Below the pieces are notes generated by a model. That model worked only from the letters and a program-made list of their open reading frames with translations, did no database searches and was not told the origin of the DNA. A stretch of 64,000 nt of DNA from Tubiluchus corallicola (lineage: Eukaryota; Priapulida; Priapulimorpha; Priapulimorphida; Tubiluchidae): positions 496,001 through 560,000 of the forward strand of contig JAQGDQ010000023.1 in NCBI GenBank assembly GCA_030141605.1. The letters are read 5' to 3'. Below, piece by piece: positions 1-13,280 of the stretch (positions are counted from its first letter, which is position 1; every line of letters starts with the position of its first letter). The translations under genes were made by a program, and so were the position numbers.

Positions 1-963
1 TAATTTGTCCTTAAAAGGCTTGTCGCCAACACAAGAATTGCTATATGAATATTGAATAATCCTATTTAGGCACTAAGTGAGCTGCTGAGCCAATGTCGCA
101 CTTTCTGTCTTTACCTAAATTTACTGTCACACGTGTTGGGCTGGTTCACAATACTTTATGTAACAAAGAAGCTTATTGGTTGCACTGTGGTATCATATGT
201 AACTGTCAAGGAACAAGAAAGCTCATTGGCTGCGCTACATTTTTTGATGTAAGGGTTAAGCAATAAAGAAGCTCTTTGGTTGTACTACATTTTCGGATGT
301 TTTTGTATTAAGGAACAAGGAAGCTTATTGGCTATATTACAGTTTCCACAAGTAATGGTTAAGGAAAAGACGCTCATTGGTTTTATTCGTTGCTTGTAGT
401 TTTGTAGCGAGTTAATTTTATTTTATTTGCTACTTTGTGTGGTTTATTTTATTTGGAAGTGTTGACTTTGAAATCATCAAATCTTTGCTTTATAATTTAT
501 AAAAGCTCACCCTGACTTACCTAAAGAGTTTTTGTAAGACTTTTTTGGTCGTTGCTGTGTGACGTGACTGAAATTTACCTTAAAAATAACATTGTGCCAT
601 CTAACCTAAAAGAGATTTAATCGCTGTTACATTAAGCGCACGATACTGCGCCTTCGGGTGTTATTGGAACACAGAGTATATGATACTGATATTAATAAAA
701 TACGATAGACTCCTTGAACATGTTGAATACAATCGAGTGTAAATCGTTTCAACTGCATTCTTCAAATATCTGAGCGCATTTATAGAATCGACTCTAAAGT
801 TGTAGATGACTTTATGGCTCAAGTAAGAAAAGATCAACATGGTCGTTGAGTAAAAGATCGTAAAATTTGACTATTAATTTTGTCAGCAATTGCGCTGCTG
901 CTGAAACAACTGCTTGCAGCTTTTTACGGCATGACTAAACTTAGATTTTCTCTTTTCTTTCAG
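1..963. other. Region upstream of the TGF-beta exon, probably intron
   Basis: No convincing coding exon is visible. The stretch ends in a strong splice acceptor, a pyrimidine run followed by cag at 961-963. The only obvious structure is a degenerate 50-bp tandem repeat at 161-395, listed separately. A short open frame of about 30 codons ends at a GTAAGA at 823, but its phase does not fit the next exon. Confidence 0.6.
161..395. repeat. Degenerate 50-bp tandem repeat with ATTGG (inverted CCAAT) cores
   Basis: Five units begin near 161, 211, 261, 312 and 361, so the period is about 50 bp. Each carries a word like AAGCTYATTGG followed by a T-rich stretch; the third unit has CTTTGG instead of ATTGG. 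Units are clearly diverged between cores. ATTGG is the reverse complement of the CCAAT box bound by NF-Y, so an enhancer or promoter role is possible, but that is inference. It could equally be an old minisatellite. It lies 570 bp upstream of the TGF-beta exon. Confidence 0.7.
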
Positions 964-1880
964 GTTTACGACCAAACGGTGTTGAGAAGGAAGTGTGGGA
1001 GGAGACGAGGTTTTTTTTTAATGTGAATTTGGCTGATTATGAGAACATCATCAGTGCTAGACTGAACGTCTACAAAGCAGCTATCAGAGGCGTAAAGAAA
1101 CACAAGAAACAGCTTTTTCGAAAACTGACCTTAAACTTGTATCAAATAAGTCAAATGTCCGTTACGGGTGAAGACCCAGCAAGGATTAAACTAGACAGTA
1201 TATCAGTGAGCTTACTAAACAATGGCTGGGAATCGTTTAATGTTAAACGTGCTGTTGAACAGTGGGTTGCAAACAACAGCACCAATCATGGTCTAGAATT
1301 GACTTGTGAAGATGAACTGCTTTGCAGTCACCTATATATTATAAATGGATATCAGAAAACTCATAATAAACTGTTAAATGCACTTTTGTCCGAGGAGTTT
1401 CGACCCTCGCTGAATGTCGTTACAGAAGAGGTAACGCCGCCTAGTGTTGCGCGTGTGAAACGTGCAGCCAAGAAGTTGAAACGGAAAAAAAAGTCGAAAA
1501 AAATCGAGAGAACGTCGAAAAACTGTAAATATTTGAATAAAAAAGGAAAGACGAAATTGAGCAAGCGCTGCTGTCGGCAGGATATGGTGGTGAATTTTGA
1601 AAAGATTGGATTCCATTGGATTGTTGCTCCATCGGAGATCAATCTTCATGTCTGCAAGGGTAAATGCAAAAAGAAACGGTCAGGTGAATTGCATAAACCT
1701 GCTGGCTTACACGCTATGATACAACTGATTATGCACGAAAAAGATCCCAAGAAAGTGCCCCGTCCTTGTTGCACAGCCATCAAATATAAACCTTTAACTC
1801 TTTTTCACTGGGACAACCAAAAAACAATTAGCAGCGCAGAACAGTCAGATATGATAGTCGAAGACTGCGCATGCTCCTAG
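964..1880 (+). CDS. TGF-beta superfamily ligand, last coding exon (partial gene)
   Basis: Secreted dimeric growth factor of the TGF-beta/activin/myostatin type. The exon starts after the acceptor at 962-963 with two bases of a split codon, then reads LRPNGVEKEVWEETRFFF and runs to TAG at 1878-1880. It holds the C-terminal half of the prodomain, an RVKR furin-type site (codons from 1452), a very basic linker of about 30 residues, and the cystine-knot domain beginning CCRQD and ending CACS. Nine cysteines are present in the mature part: one N-terminal, the CC pair, CKGKC, the CC pair after PRP, and CAC. This is the nine-cysteine pattern of TGF-beta, activin-beta and GDF8/11, not the seven of BMPs. 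The usual W of GWxxW is F here (GFHW). The N-terminal exons with the signal peptide are missing. GTG at 993 is not a start. Closest subtype by eye is GDF8/11 or activin-like, unresolved. Confidence 0.93.
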
Positions 1881-2400
1881 CAGTTTGTTTTTCTCACGTC
1901 CTAAATTTCTTAAATTTCTCATTTTTATTGCTGGATTGTGTTCATTTTTGTTAAATAGTGAGTAACTACTCAGGAATTCTTTCAAACAGTAACTCGTCTT
2001 TTCTTCTAGCGCAAGAATGCAATTAACACAGCAGCTAGAGCAGTTAGAATGCAGCCTGTTTCATGAACTTTTATTTAACACATTTCTAGTCTAAATTAAA
2101 TTCTTTTTGTTTTAAATATGAACAATAATTCTGCATTTTGCACAATTTTTTGTCGAATGGCCAAGTGGATAAGGACAAGTGAGATGGACATTTTTAAATT
2201 CACTAAATATTTTGTCTTTTGTTTTCGATTATTTGAAATTTTCCGTGCGATGATCAAGTCCTTGTCGCGCCATGTCCAACACTGCCTTAGAAATGTTTCT
2301 ATACAAAATAGCGCAAATAAAATTATGGATCATTCATCTTATTCCTTGAGACCTGGTAATTTTAACTATATGTTTAACGTTTAATATGTGTATTGTCATA
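1881..2400 (+). other. Probable 3' UTR of the TGF-beta ligand gene
   Basis: Non-coding AT-rich sequence directly after the stop codon. A canonical AATAAA lies at 2316-2321 and is the first good polyadenylation signal candidate. The transcript end itself cannot be seen. The short open frame at 2118-2384 has no recognisable protein features. Confidence 0.4.
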
Positions 2401-2452
2401 CACACACATACACGCACGCACGCACGCACGCACGTACGCCCCCCACACACAC
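2396..2452. repeat. CA / CACG microsatellite
   Basis: CACACA followed by a run of CGCA tetranucleotides and a further CACACA tract. Confidence 0.9.
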
Positions 2453-4480
2453 TACAGTACTTACAGTAAGCAGTAAGTAAACACAATTAGGAAGCCAAAA
2501 AACTGTACCCTTGGGTCTCGAACATGGATCTTTTGCACGCCATGAGTTGAAAGATATGAATTATATGTTTATTACTGCTTTCCTAAGCGTAGTAATTAAC
2601 ATCACGACACTTGATGTTTGGTTTGCGTTTTTTTAATTCTAATTTATATCGGGTAGTCTGTAAGCTGTTTTCTAGCTACGTAATCGTGAAATACAACTTC
2701 ACAATTTATTACGTTGGCCCTTGACACCTACAACTCGAACTCTTAGCTGAATGTTGTTAATGTGCTAATGTATTTACATAATAATTTTTGAAAAATTATT
2801 GAAATAATTCGAGGTAGGCCTCGATGCGTACAACTAACAAATTTTTCACAATAATAGTTTCGCAAGCTTAAATTACAAAATTGCCCTTTATTTCCCCATT
2901 CCTTATTTATTGATATAATACTGTACTAAATTATATTTTATTTATTAGCTTAAATTATGGTTAGGTAAATCTCTAGTACCGAAAACAGTACTATCAGAAG
3001 TACTAGTGGTAATAGTTTTAAAAACCATATTGTAAATAGGAAAGTAGGCCTACGAAAATGTAAATACGAACACATTTGTATATAGCTTCAATCGACTTAA
3101 TGCTACTTTTACATGAGTAATAAAAGCTGAGTGATAAAAATTGTAATATATCCTGGTAGATTTAGACGTCCTTCACAACTTAACAAATGTCGCGTTCACA
3201 TTTTCGCAGTAAAAAAACTTGATGAAAAGTGTGAACGATGCCATATCTCAGCAAATATAGTTAACGTAGTTTTTCTCCATACACCATGAATATTTCCTTG
3301 CTTTTCTAATACAGTTTGTATACAAACTTGTTGCTTCACGCCCAAATTGTTAAAATTTTGTTAATGTTTTTATAGCTATGATTTGTGATATTTATTGCCT
3401 GTGACCTAAATTGTTACAATAATCACCCGTAATTAGAAATTAATTTTTAGTTTTTTCTATTGAAATGTATTGTTGTAGATATACTATTGTATACTGTAGA
3501 TAAAAGATGTATTTTTTAATTAAATAATGAATTAATCAATTAAGTAATTAAATATGAGGAATATTTATAGTAACTATGTATTATGTAAAATACGCAGCAG
3601 AAATATTTTATGTAAATTAGTAGTTACATTTAGAAAATTATGCTTCTAAATTGTATACAGAGAGTTTAATTGCATTGTTGGATTGAATGACGTAAAAATT
3701 TCTTGTGTAATAACGAACACCTAGTCAATTTGACTACAATTGTACTTTGAAATATTAACAAAAACTTATTAGCAAAAATGAGAAAGTAAGATGTGCATTG
3801 TGATTTTTAAGTGATCTTAATGTCATGATAAAGGTATAAGGTTCGCTCCATACGCCTATAGCTATACTATTATCGCGCAAGTGCAATGTACAGTACATTA
3901 ATAATTGGAGACCTACAAAAAATCTTTGTACGATGTGCATATTTTTGAAATAAAACTTTTCGCCTCGACGTACAATTTGTAAAACCTTCTATACCGATGT
4001 AAATATGATCTTAGTGTAAATACGTTGAACCGTTGCGTTGTTATTTTTACCTTAACATTAATAAACTGAAAAAAACATTTCTATTCTTGTTTTGTTTTAA
4101 ATTGTGTTTAGTTTATTTTAATTACGTTATTCTAAAGATAGAGCACACGCGAATTAAATTTTTAATTTGAGGTTTTATTGGTCTTATATTCAAAGAAAAC
4201 AGGTCTAAATTTGTTTTGTTTTGTTCCGCGATTAAAACATTTGTTTTCTGTGACGAACTTTGGTGAACTTAAAATTCTTAAAGTTTCTCTTCGTCGTTTT
4301 GTGTTTCGTTATTTGCTCCAATTTTTTGAGCAAGCGGTAATAGATACAACGCTTTGTTTTTGCAGTATCATCTGTATGTTTTTTGAAAGTGGTTTGTTAC
4401 ATCCGTGTGTAGCACAAATAACAAGGAACAATGATTCTAGAAAAGCATCAAAATCTCTAACATATTCTGCACTAGTGTTG
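2453..4480. other. Gene-free AT-rich stretch
   Basis: No homology-like open frame, RNA gene or clear repeat was found on either strand. The open frames present are short and have no family features. Several AATAAA words occur (for example near 3950 and 4060). Confidence 0.6.
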
Positions 4481-4489
4481 CTTTAGTTT

Positions 4490-4860
4490 TTTCACTCACT
4501 CACTCACTAACTCATTCACTCTTGCAATTGTTTTTCTTTTTCCAATAAAATGCGTAAATTATTAATACTTTGTAAGGAATATAGCTGATATATTATTCTT
4601 AAGGGATAAAAAAATCAAATACAGCATTATATTTCATCTCATATTACTAAACCTTTTACAAATTGCCGTTCGTTTCTTCATAAGCTTGTTCCAACAGGCG
4701 GACAGATGGACGGAGAGAAAGGCAGTCAGTCAGGTAGGCAGACAGACAGACAAACGATCAGACTGGCTGATTGACTGACTGACAGACTGATCGACCGACT
4801 CACTGGCTAACTGACTGACTGACTGACTGGCCAATTAACTAATCGGGAAACAGAAAAATA
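4490..4860. repeat. Tetranucleotide-rich tracts (CACT)n and (GACT/CAGA)n
   Basis: A short CACT array lies at about 4491-4515. A cryptically simple tract of CAGT, CAGA, GACT and CTGA words runs from about 4690 to 4850, including four clean GACT copies near 4813-4830. Confidence 0.85.
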
Positions 4861-5790
4861 GACAAATTGACAAATAATCAAAAACAAACTTGTTACATTC
4901 ACTCAAATAAAGAAATGATAATCGTTTTAATATTTGCTATATTTTGAGCAAATTGCATGCTGCGTTATGCTGTGAATCCACAATGCTATATAGGCCTACG
5001 TATTTATCTGAGCATTGACATGGTTGTTATCAACATTTGACGTTGAGCCAAATTCCTGGCTATATTTGAAGATTTTTAGGGGCGCCAAGAGGTGCTCCAT
5101 TCTCGAGTTTCTTGATCTTTCGTGTTAGTGTGTAGTATGCAGGTACTTCGGTAATTTGTACACAGAACAATTGATGAAATTGCCATCTATGATATTTGTA
5201 CGGAAGCGGTGTTTCTACACATCTAGCCGTGCTTTGTGCTATTTCCCCAGGTACATGACGCGATAGCTAGTTTTATCCACCGAAATATAAGCATAGTTTT
5301 AACTCATAAACATCACGTTAGTATTTGCACGAGGATTAAACAGACATTCCATTGAGTGTCAAGTGACGAAATACGTTGTACGAATAGATGATAATATTGT
5401 CATTGATCTTACAGTGTACGTTAGAAGATTACAAAACGAATGTTAAGGGAACAAGTACTACCGTCAAGATTTACAAGTAAAATTTTGCTAAAGAAGCATC
5501 ATTATTTCCAGTTTTTGAATTCAGCTTAGTCGGCAACTGTTTGGATTCTCTACCATCCTAAGGCTTCTAATTATACAACTCCAAATAAATTTATAGTTGA
5601 TTAGTTAACAGAGATTCAGTGTTAATTCGTGTAACATGCAAAGATTTTTTGCTTCAATATTTCTATTTTTATTTCAAATTATTAGCAGACGGAGAAAGAG
5701 AAGCAGTGTTAATGAAATATGCAAAAATTTGAACTGCAAATTTTCGATTTATATTTTAAATCATCGTCAGATAGCTTGTCATTCTTTACC
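4861..5790. other. Gene-free stretch
   Basis: No supported gene, RNA or repeat. The TAGGCCTA-like palindromic word seen near 4990 recurs elsewhere in the window (near 2815, 3045, 8975 and 55430). Confidence 0.5.
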
Positions 5791-6425
5791 TTTTGGTGAG
5801 TTAAAATTGAAATGCAAAATTTGCAACTCAGATTTTTAAATTTTTCGTTGGCATTTCTTCTCATTTATTTGCCTGATAATAGTTTGAAATACCATTAAAT
5901 TGAAAATCTGTAACTTAAATATTTGCATTTTTCATTAACAATGATTCTCAGCCTTTGCTCGTACAGGGTTTGAAATACACAAGCCAAAAATTCCATTATT
6001 TGTTTAATAATGAGTTGAAACAAAATAGAAAATTAGCAGCTAAATCTTTGCAATTTGGACTAAAATGTCTGTAACATTTTGCCTAGGTTCTTCTGACTAC
6101 CTTTAGCAGTGTAAGTTTTTATTAACTAACACTGATTGACCATCTCTGTAAAGTCTTTCTTCAGTGATTATCAATGTATTTTAATGGCAAATAAAGGTTC
6201 ATATATATATATATATACAAATTAATAACAAACAACAATGTAATCAAATTGTTTTATGTGGGCGTTTTTCTTTTCGATAATTATGTTGCCGTTTCCTCCA
6301 CGCTTCAAAGCAGTCAGTATTTGTGTTTTTCATTAAGACTGCTTCTCATTTTTAGCTTAATGATGAGTTAAAATACAAATCGAAAATTTGCAGCTGAAAT
6401 CTCCGCATTTTTCATTAGAGCTTGA
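5791..6425. repeat. Diverged repeat family with AATTTGCAGCT / TTTGCATTTTTCATTA words
   Basis: At least four loosely similar segments begin near 5795, 5880, 6005 and 6355. Each reads like GAGTTGAAATAC, then AAAATTTGCAGCT, then AAATCTTTGCATTT and often TTTCATTA. They look like an old, decayed tandem or dispersed unit of roughly 75-125 bp. A short (AT)n lies at about 6201-6218 between copies. No coding potential is recognised. Confidence 0.5.
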
Positions 6426-7632
6426 GTTTAATACTCAAGAAAAAAGTAATCGTTTTTTACTTTATGAGTGCACCTGCAACGGTAGTTTGTCGCATTTGTT
6501 TTACTGTCCAATTTTTGTAATGTGCTGTAATCTTCCTTTAAATATCACAAATAAAGAAGGTACGAATACTCAGGTGTCTGTAAGTAAATGACGTGTTTGT
6601 GTTTGAGTTTAAACTTCATCGTATTATTCCTTTATACTATTATTCTTATTGTTATTGTTTTTGTTGTTGTAGTTTGTTTGTAGACCTTAGAACCTATTCG
6701 ACAACGATTAGCTATAATACCGTTGCGTAAAAGATTATGTGAAACATAACAGTAATTTTTGCTTACATCAAAACCGCACCTAATCTTAAACTGTAGGTCA
6801 AAACAACATACTCTTTAAAATATTGAAAGGGAATACACCATTTCTTCAAAAATGTCTTACGTGAAAAAATTATTACCACACAAACACAATTTCACGTTCG
6901 TGCCACTAGTTCTTCGCTGTTACATGCATTTCGCCATTCGCACTAGTTAGACGGGCACTATCGCCTGCATTTCGGAAACGCATTATACAAAAACGGTACT
7001 GTACCTCTCAGTTCAGCTGTGTTAGCTTCTGACGAACTACGCACGTTCGACAGCTCATGCGCGAGCACAGCGGTAAATTTGAAATTTGAATTTTTTTCTT
7101 AAAACATGACTAGTTTTAGTACAACACACTGAATATCTTACTGTAACATTGTACTTCATCTTTCGCTTTCGCAAATACGTGCAACACGCTCGTAGAATAT
7201 TTTTGCTGTTGAAAATTATGTTAGTTTGTGATGTCATCAATAGTTGGGCTCGCTCGCCGTTAATTAAGTTTTTAGTCTAATATTTAATTATCAGAAACGC
7301 TTTTTTTGCAATATTAATCGTGTTAAATGTATACTTGTATACTTTTTATCGGACTTGAAAATGGGGTAATATATGAAAAATCATCCTGTCTTCCTCTAAC
7401 GCAATGCGTACAAAACAAGTTGTAATAACTTATCTCTAGTCTTTACTGACGTATCTGTACGTTGGAAAGTCTATTCACACTGCGGGTGTTCATTCATTCT
7501 ACATGTCTGATTTGCTGAGTTCTCCCACTCACACTGATGATATTCACCCAATTTACATGAACCTGCAAGCCAATTTATGATAAAGACGGCTTATTCAGAT
7601 GATAAGCTTAATTCTGTTGTATTCTGAGATGG
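6426..7632. other. Gene-free stretch
   Basis: Only short open frames without family signatures are present. No tRNA, SINE or clear repeat was seen. Confidence 0.5.
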
Positions 7633-7763
7633 TTCATCCAAATAGTTCAATTCAGGTAATTCCTTTCTCCCCACAAAGCAAATAATTTATTTTATGTAAA
7701 TATTGCGAAAACGCCTTTTACTGCAATGCGGGGGAGACTACCTAAGTGAACTATTTGGATGAA
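7633..7763. repeat. Inverted repeat, 25-bp arms, 81-bp loop
   Basis: The arm 7633-7657 begins TTCATCCAAATAGTTCA and ends CAGGTA. The arm 7739-7763 is its reverse complement with about three mismatches. Weak complementarity continues inward. It may be a small MITE or the end of a fold-back element. No target duplication was identified. Confidence 0.7.
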
Positions 7764-8880
7764 ACGGCAGAAGTATTGCTCAATGACAAAAAATGTCCTA
7801 CTGGCACGCAACCATTTACCAACGAGATTCTGCACTGCTTAACCACCATAGCCACGAGCATTCAGCTGTTTACCCGCAACCTCGTGTTTTTTGACAGTAA
7901 TATCTTTACTTTAACCCATTTAGTAGATTGCAAATTCGTGCTTTCTAACTACAGTCCCTTTTTTGAGTGATGTAGTTTTTAGCATTTTTCATTGAGCTGC
8001 TTCTATGTGTGGTTATTTACCATCATAACGTTTTTGTTATGATTATGATCTTGTATTGATCGCGCTCTATTTTTTTTTACTTTTCCAGTGTGAAAGTGAC
8101 TGATTCCATTGTTTGCTATTGGACTTAGTTGGCTTAATCTGTTGTGCTAGTTTTTTCTTCGAAGTATTTATTAAAAGGAACAGTTTTTGACTCCTTCTAG
8201 AATTAAAACTGGACGCTGCGATCAGCCTTTATGGAAAATGTATGCGGTCTCATGTTGGAAGATTAATCTTGATAAATTATATCCTAGATGCTTATTTGCA
8301 GTAGTATCATTACCAGGACTGTTACAGGTCGTAACTGTCATTACTGTCACGAGCTACTTCAAAGGTGGCATGGAGGTCAGCTATCTCACTACCAACAGGA
8401 TTACAACTGTTACCATCAGTGCATGAAGCCAGCAAGCACTACAAATTGCATCGCAATGCTGCAACTGCTACTGCTACCACCACCGTCACCACTTCATCCA
8501 GCATAGCCACTTCAAACGCCACTCAATTTTTATTACATACATGCACAATTATCGCCAATATCGTTGTCGCCAATATCATCATTAACAGTCACCATCCGCT
8601 ATACTATTATCATATACAGTCAATTTACAATTATCATTAGCACTATCATCAACATGGTCGCCATTGTTTGTTATGGCTATCATCATCATTAACAATGCAG
8701 CAATTACTACTGTCTGGTGCTAACATCATCATTTTCAACAGCATTACCGTTGCTTCCATCATCATCCTTACCACTGTGATCACTGCCGACAATCCACTGC
8801 TCTGCTGCAGTAATTGTCGCTATAGCATGCCACCACCGTCATCTCTACCATGTTCGCATACGTTTGCTAGCTAATGTAAA
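7764..8880. other. Gene-free stretch, second half CAT/ATC-rich
   Basis: From about 8280 to 8870 the plus strand is a cryptically simple mixture of CATCATCA, ACCACC and TTACTG words, which creates several overlapping open frames in different phases. None resembles a protein family. This is compositional, not coding, evidence. Confidence 0.6.
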
Positions 8881-9605
8881 AATGCCGAACGTTGCTCACT
8901 GGAAGCCACATTCCCGTGTCAAATAGAATTTAAGATTGACTTTTAACGGTCAACAACAAGTAGAAGTTTTATTAGGGCCTACATAACTTTGTGTCATGTG
9001 ATAAATTACGCAACAATTACCCGTATACATTCCATGCATATTTTGCTCAACGGAAGCTGAACCACTGAAGCCAGTTTAAAGGCGGACGTACACAAGGGTT
9101 TCTATTTGACAGTTAATGGTGAAAAAGTGTAAACTAGGGCTAATGAGCGTTATACAAATGGAAATGTCTCTAATCCTATTGGTTACTTGGGCTTGCTACA
9201 AAATAATGTGTCAACGCACGATTTTATTTAGTTAGTGTTTTCAAATTCCATGGAGAAGTAGTGAGCTTGAAGGGATTCACATTGATCGGGAATGCTAATA
9301 GACGTACTAGGTACCAGCAAACGTTTGTCATAGTAAATATGTAGTTTATCAGCGGAAACCCATAGATACAGGTAAACACAGTGCCAAAACAAGCAATCTA
9401 GATATAGAGATGAGTCAGGTATAAATGGTTCGATCAGACTGCGCATCTGGGTGGCTACGCAGTCAATCATTACTGATGTTAAGATAATTAACAAAGCAGT
9501 ACAACTGATTGTATTTCTGAAGCCCAGAATCTTCGATCGAATTCCGTTTTCAATATAAACCAGTCGCCTCGTAAACCATTAAAAGCCAGTGAATCATGGA
9601 TAAAT
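8881..9605. other. Gene-free stretch
   Basis: No supported feature. Confidence 0.5.
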
Positions 9606-9825
9606 GCACTAACGACCAACTGACCGACTGACCGACCGACCGACCGAACGAACGAACAAATGAACAAATGAATGAATAAGTAAATAAATAAATAAACACA
9701 TGAATAAAAATGAAGAAATATATCAATGAGTGAGTGAGTGGATGAACAAACGAATAAAGAAAAAATGAACGAATAAACAGACAAACGTAAGAATGAGTGA
9801 TTGCATGAATGAGTGAATGAATGCA
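9606..9825. repeat. Tetranucleotide-rich tract (GACC)n, (GAAC)n, (GAAT)n, (AAAT)n
   Basis: Successive short runs of ACCG, AACG, AATG and AATA tetramers form one evolving tract. It produces a spurious minus-strand open frame rich in S, F, L and V. Confidence 0.85.
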
Positions 9826-10309
9826 AAACAGATCATAGACAGTTTGCTAAGAAAACATTATTAGTTTCTTAGATTTAATTATTTTATTTCACTTTTCATG
9901 CAATTGAGAATAATACAGTGTGGTACATAATCTTTTGGTAGGGAGGACAAAAACAACGAGTAATAGTAAAGAACAATTTATTACACCAAGCTAATTTAAC
10001 ATGCCTTCAGAATTTGGAGAATAAGCCCCCGCATCTCGCACAAATTTGCAGTCTGGGGGGAATGAAAAAAGCACTGATTGAAAACTCTAGGATTAATTTT
10101 TTTTTTATTGAACAGAATTTCCTGCTAATGCAACGGAGATGAATTTTGCCAAACACGCTGGAACTACCTGAAAAGACAGAGTGGGCACTTAGATGACAAA
10201 AATATGCGATTGATCAGTATTTAAAGGCCTATATAACCCCAGAAGATATTGAAGTTTTCTTAACACAATATTGTGAGTACACAAACAATTCATAGCTATT
10301 ATTAATGCG

Positions 10310-10390
10310 TTGTCTGGGTCACTTAACCTCAGACCTTTTCACAATCATCGTCAATCGCTGAAACTGTGAAAAGCCTTATTTCTTCGAGGG
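10310..10390 (-). mobile_element. Solo end of a MITE family also present at 36.05-36.49 kb
   Basis: The reverse complement of this segment matches 36056-36122 over about 60 bp: GCTTTTCACA, then GCGATT, then GACGATGAT and TGTGAAAAGGTC, followed by GGTTAAGTGA. It appears to be one TIR end of that family. The partner end was not found nearby. Confidence 0.6.
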
Positions 10391-10740
10391 ATTGTTTTCT
10401 CTCCACCAAAATCCGGTTGTTACATTGATAACACTCAAAGCTGCGCCATATTATAATCCTATCATGCGTAATCTGAGAACTGGACATCAGCTACCTCAAA
10501 CACGGTACCCTGAACCCAGGGCCTGTCATCCCTTGCACACACTCTAGCAAAGTTCGTCCAGGCTTTGGTAAGTCGTCATGTGACATTGCACATGCAGTTA
10601 TTCGTAACTACGCTAAAACAAACAGGTACAATGGCGTACAAAAATCACATCCAAACTCCACGCTGTGATGGTATAAACCCACAATTAAGTGAATTTTGAT
10701 ATCTACCTTGAAAAACAGAAAATGTGAAAAAGCTAGAATA

Positions 10741-10812
10741 CACCCTGGATTTGAACCAGGGACATTCTGGTTACAAAGCAGACTCCTTACAATCGCTAGA
10801 CTCTAGACAGTA
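10741..10812 (-). mobile_element. tRNA-derived SINE head, tRNA-Thr(TGT)-like
   Basis: On the minus strand a B box GGTTCAAATCC (10757-10747) sits in a perfect T stem-loop (10743-10761). It is preceded by an anticodon arm with loop TTTGTAA, giving anticodon TGT (10773-10775), and an A-box-like TCTAGCGATTGTAAGG. The acceptor stem is not complementary, so this is a SINE head rather than a functional tRNA. The tail probably extends to lower coordinates, to about 10600. A second weaker B-box-like word lies near 10510. Confidence 0.75.
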
Positions 10813-10859
10813 CAAAATTCAACCCTTACAGCTAGCCAGTTAGTTCAGCACTACCTATG

Positions 10860-12445
10860 ATCACACTATATCGCTCATGCTATAGCGATTCTAACGATCC
10901 CACAGTGAAAATGCCAAACTGGTTATTAGCTAATATGGGATCAACTTGGGAACACTGGCACTTGGAAAAGTACAGCATTCCATGTACTGAAGCCTACTTT
11001 GTGAGCAGGAGGTCCCTATACAAGTCCGGTCTCTGTTCCAGCTTTTCTATATTTCCTGTTTTTCAAATTTGGATTCAATTATCAATTAACTGTGAGTTTG
11101 TTTCGTCATTAGGAACAATAATTATATTAAGATTATGAATAATAAACTCCAGTCAAATAAAAAAAAAACAATGATATCAAGAATTGATTAAGAACTACAG
11201 TAAATAGGAAGCCAGTGTGATTCTTTCTTTTCGAATTTTTGTTTAGTTGGTGGGAAAGATGTGTACTTCTGTTAATTGCGTTGTTTTTGCAAATTTCTGC
11301 CCAGGTTTTGGGATTATTTGAAATTGATGGAGCTGTTAATGATTACAAGTTATGCATTTCTGAACATAATAAAAACTTTTGTGTAAAAACGTGGACTGTC
11401 ACGCACTTTCCATTGCGACTTTTCCGCCGAAGCTGGTAGCTAATTTTGGTTCTAAAATACGGACGAAAATAAATGAGTTTTTTAACAAAAAAGCAATCTA
11501 AACAAGTTTACGCTGCTGATTCACTTCGCTAGGAAGGCATTCTCGTAATAAATCTCGTATGTTTCTTGGTAATATTGAGAAAGTGACTTATTAAAAAGAC
11601 GTGTGAGTTTATATTAGCAATAGATGTTTGAGTATGAGTCACGTCAAAACTAAACAGGCGCAACATGTTTGACAACAAAGTTAAATACCAGAGCGTTCAT
11701 TTTGAGTGAATTTCATTCTATTTTAGTAAAGGTTAATTAACTAACTATTTTTCGAAAGTAACCTAAGCTATTTCTCAACTGTACAATCATTTTCTTGTTA
11801 TAACAAAAATGAAAAATCATCGACGAGTTTTGGCTTAATGAATTTGACTTTTAAAAGATCTTATAAAATTATTAGAAGGTCTTTTGGGCGTTACATAAAC
11901 TAGACTGGTTTATGGAAACAACATGATACATGAGATTCTGTTTTTGCGAGTTTAAAAAATAAACAGAAAAATATGTCAAATTCCTAACAGCTAATCTACA
12001 GAGCAATGTGGACTGTAATATTTAAGTCAAATGTGGCGCGTTAGTGAGAGTCGCAACATATTCGCCATTTGATAAGAAGTTTGCGGGTTCGCTTCTAAGC
12101 ATGTTAGATAACGTACGTGACTTGCTAAATTTTTGTTGCTTCGCTGTTAATAGTAAACAACTTAAGTCCTTTTCAAGTTTGTTTCATTTGCCTAACAAAT
12201 AAGTATAGATCAACAAAGATTGTGTAATCTTTCTTCAATGTATTCATGGAGCATTTAGATTTAGATTTTATTCGTATAAAGCTTTTAAAATAAAATAAAT
12301 CATCCTGGGATAACATATGTTCTTTATTTATGCCGAGGTCTCTGAAGCATTAATTAGTATTATTACTAATAATGTAACGTTTGCTTGATTGATAAAAACA
12401 TGGATTTAAATTTAGAATAACAACGTTATGCAATTAAATTAATGG
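10860..12445. other. Gene-free stretch
   Basis: No supported gene. Open frames at 10857-11138 and 11239-11439 lack family features, and the latter has no ATG start. Confidence 0.5.
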
Positions 12446-12449
12446 TCTA

Positions 12450-13280
12450 ATGGGGTTCGTAGTATTATTTACTATAAGAGGCATTAATATCCAAGTGATG
12501 TCTTACAATGACATTAATGTAATGTGATGTGGCCCCGAAGGATCAATTCTTGGTCCATTGTTGTTTCTGGTGTTCATTAATGATATATCTGCAAACTTGG
12601 AAAATACTGTTCACCTGTTTGTAGATGATTCTAGCTTGCTTTATCTCACCAAGAATATTAACGTTGCAGTTGATAGTTTTAATCGTGACCTTACAAAAAT
12701 TCAAATTGTTCCAGGTGGGGAATGACAATGAATGTTCATAAAATTACAGTAGTTTTTTGCTTACGCAAATTAGTCACATCAAATCTTAGAGGTATATATT
12801 TTGGTAATGCTGATATAAAGCATTATTTTTAACTCGAAACTTACTTGGAACCATCATGTAAATTATGTAGAAAATAAAGCTAATAAAATGTTTATATTTT
12901 TACCCACTAAAATATAAACTATATACCTTTAACTTGGTTACTTTATATAAGGCATTTGTTAGACCTGTTATACAACGTATGGTATTGTAATTTGGTCAAA
13001 ATGCCCGACGACAAATTTCCGTAGAATTGAAAGAGTGCAATATCGAACTATGTTGTTAATGCCTGGAGCGATGAGGGGATCGAGGCTACAAAATCTTAAC
13101 TCTTTTCATGATTTGCCACCATTCAAACTTCAAACCATTGGAATAATCCAAAAATATATTACAATCAGGCTCCTCAGTATTTGACTGAAATATTAAATGA
13201 ATTTCGTGCCAACAACCACTATGCTCTACGTGACCTACGAGACTTTCATTTCTCCATTTGCCATTAAAAGTAGATTGTTC
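12450..13280 (+). mobile_element. Decayed non-LTR retrotransposon (jockey/CR1-like), RT C-terminal part
   Basis: Plus-strand frames, broken by several frameshifts and stops, read in order as reverse transcriptase landmarks. SYND and CGPEGSILGPLLFLVFIND come at about 12500-12590. VHLFVDDSSLLYL follows, the catalytic FxDD box at about 12607-12650. MTMNVHK, LTWNHHVNYV, LYKAFVRPVI, and the tail QAPQYLTEIL then LRDLRDF end near 13250. Endonuclease and N-terminal RT are missing, so it is 5' truncated and dead. Clade assignment is by overall pattern only. Confidence 0.85.
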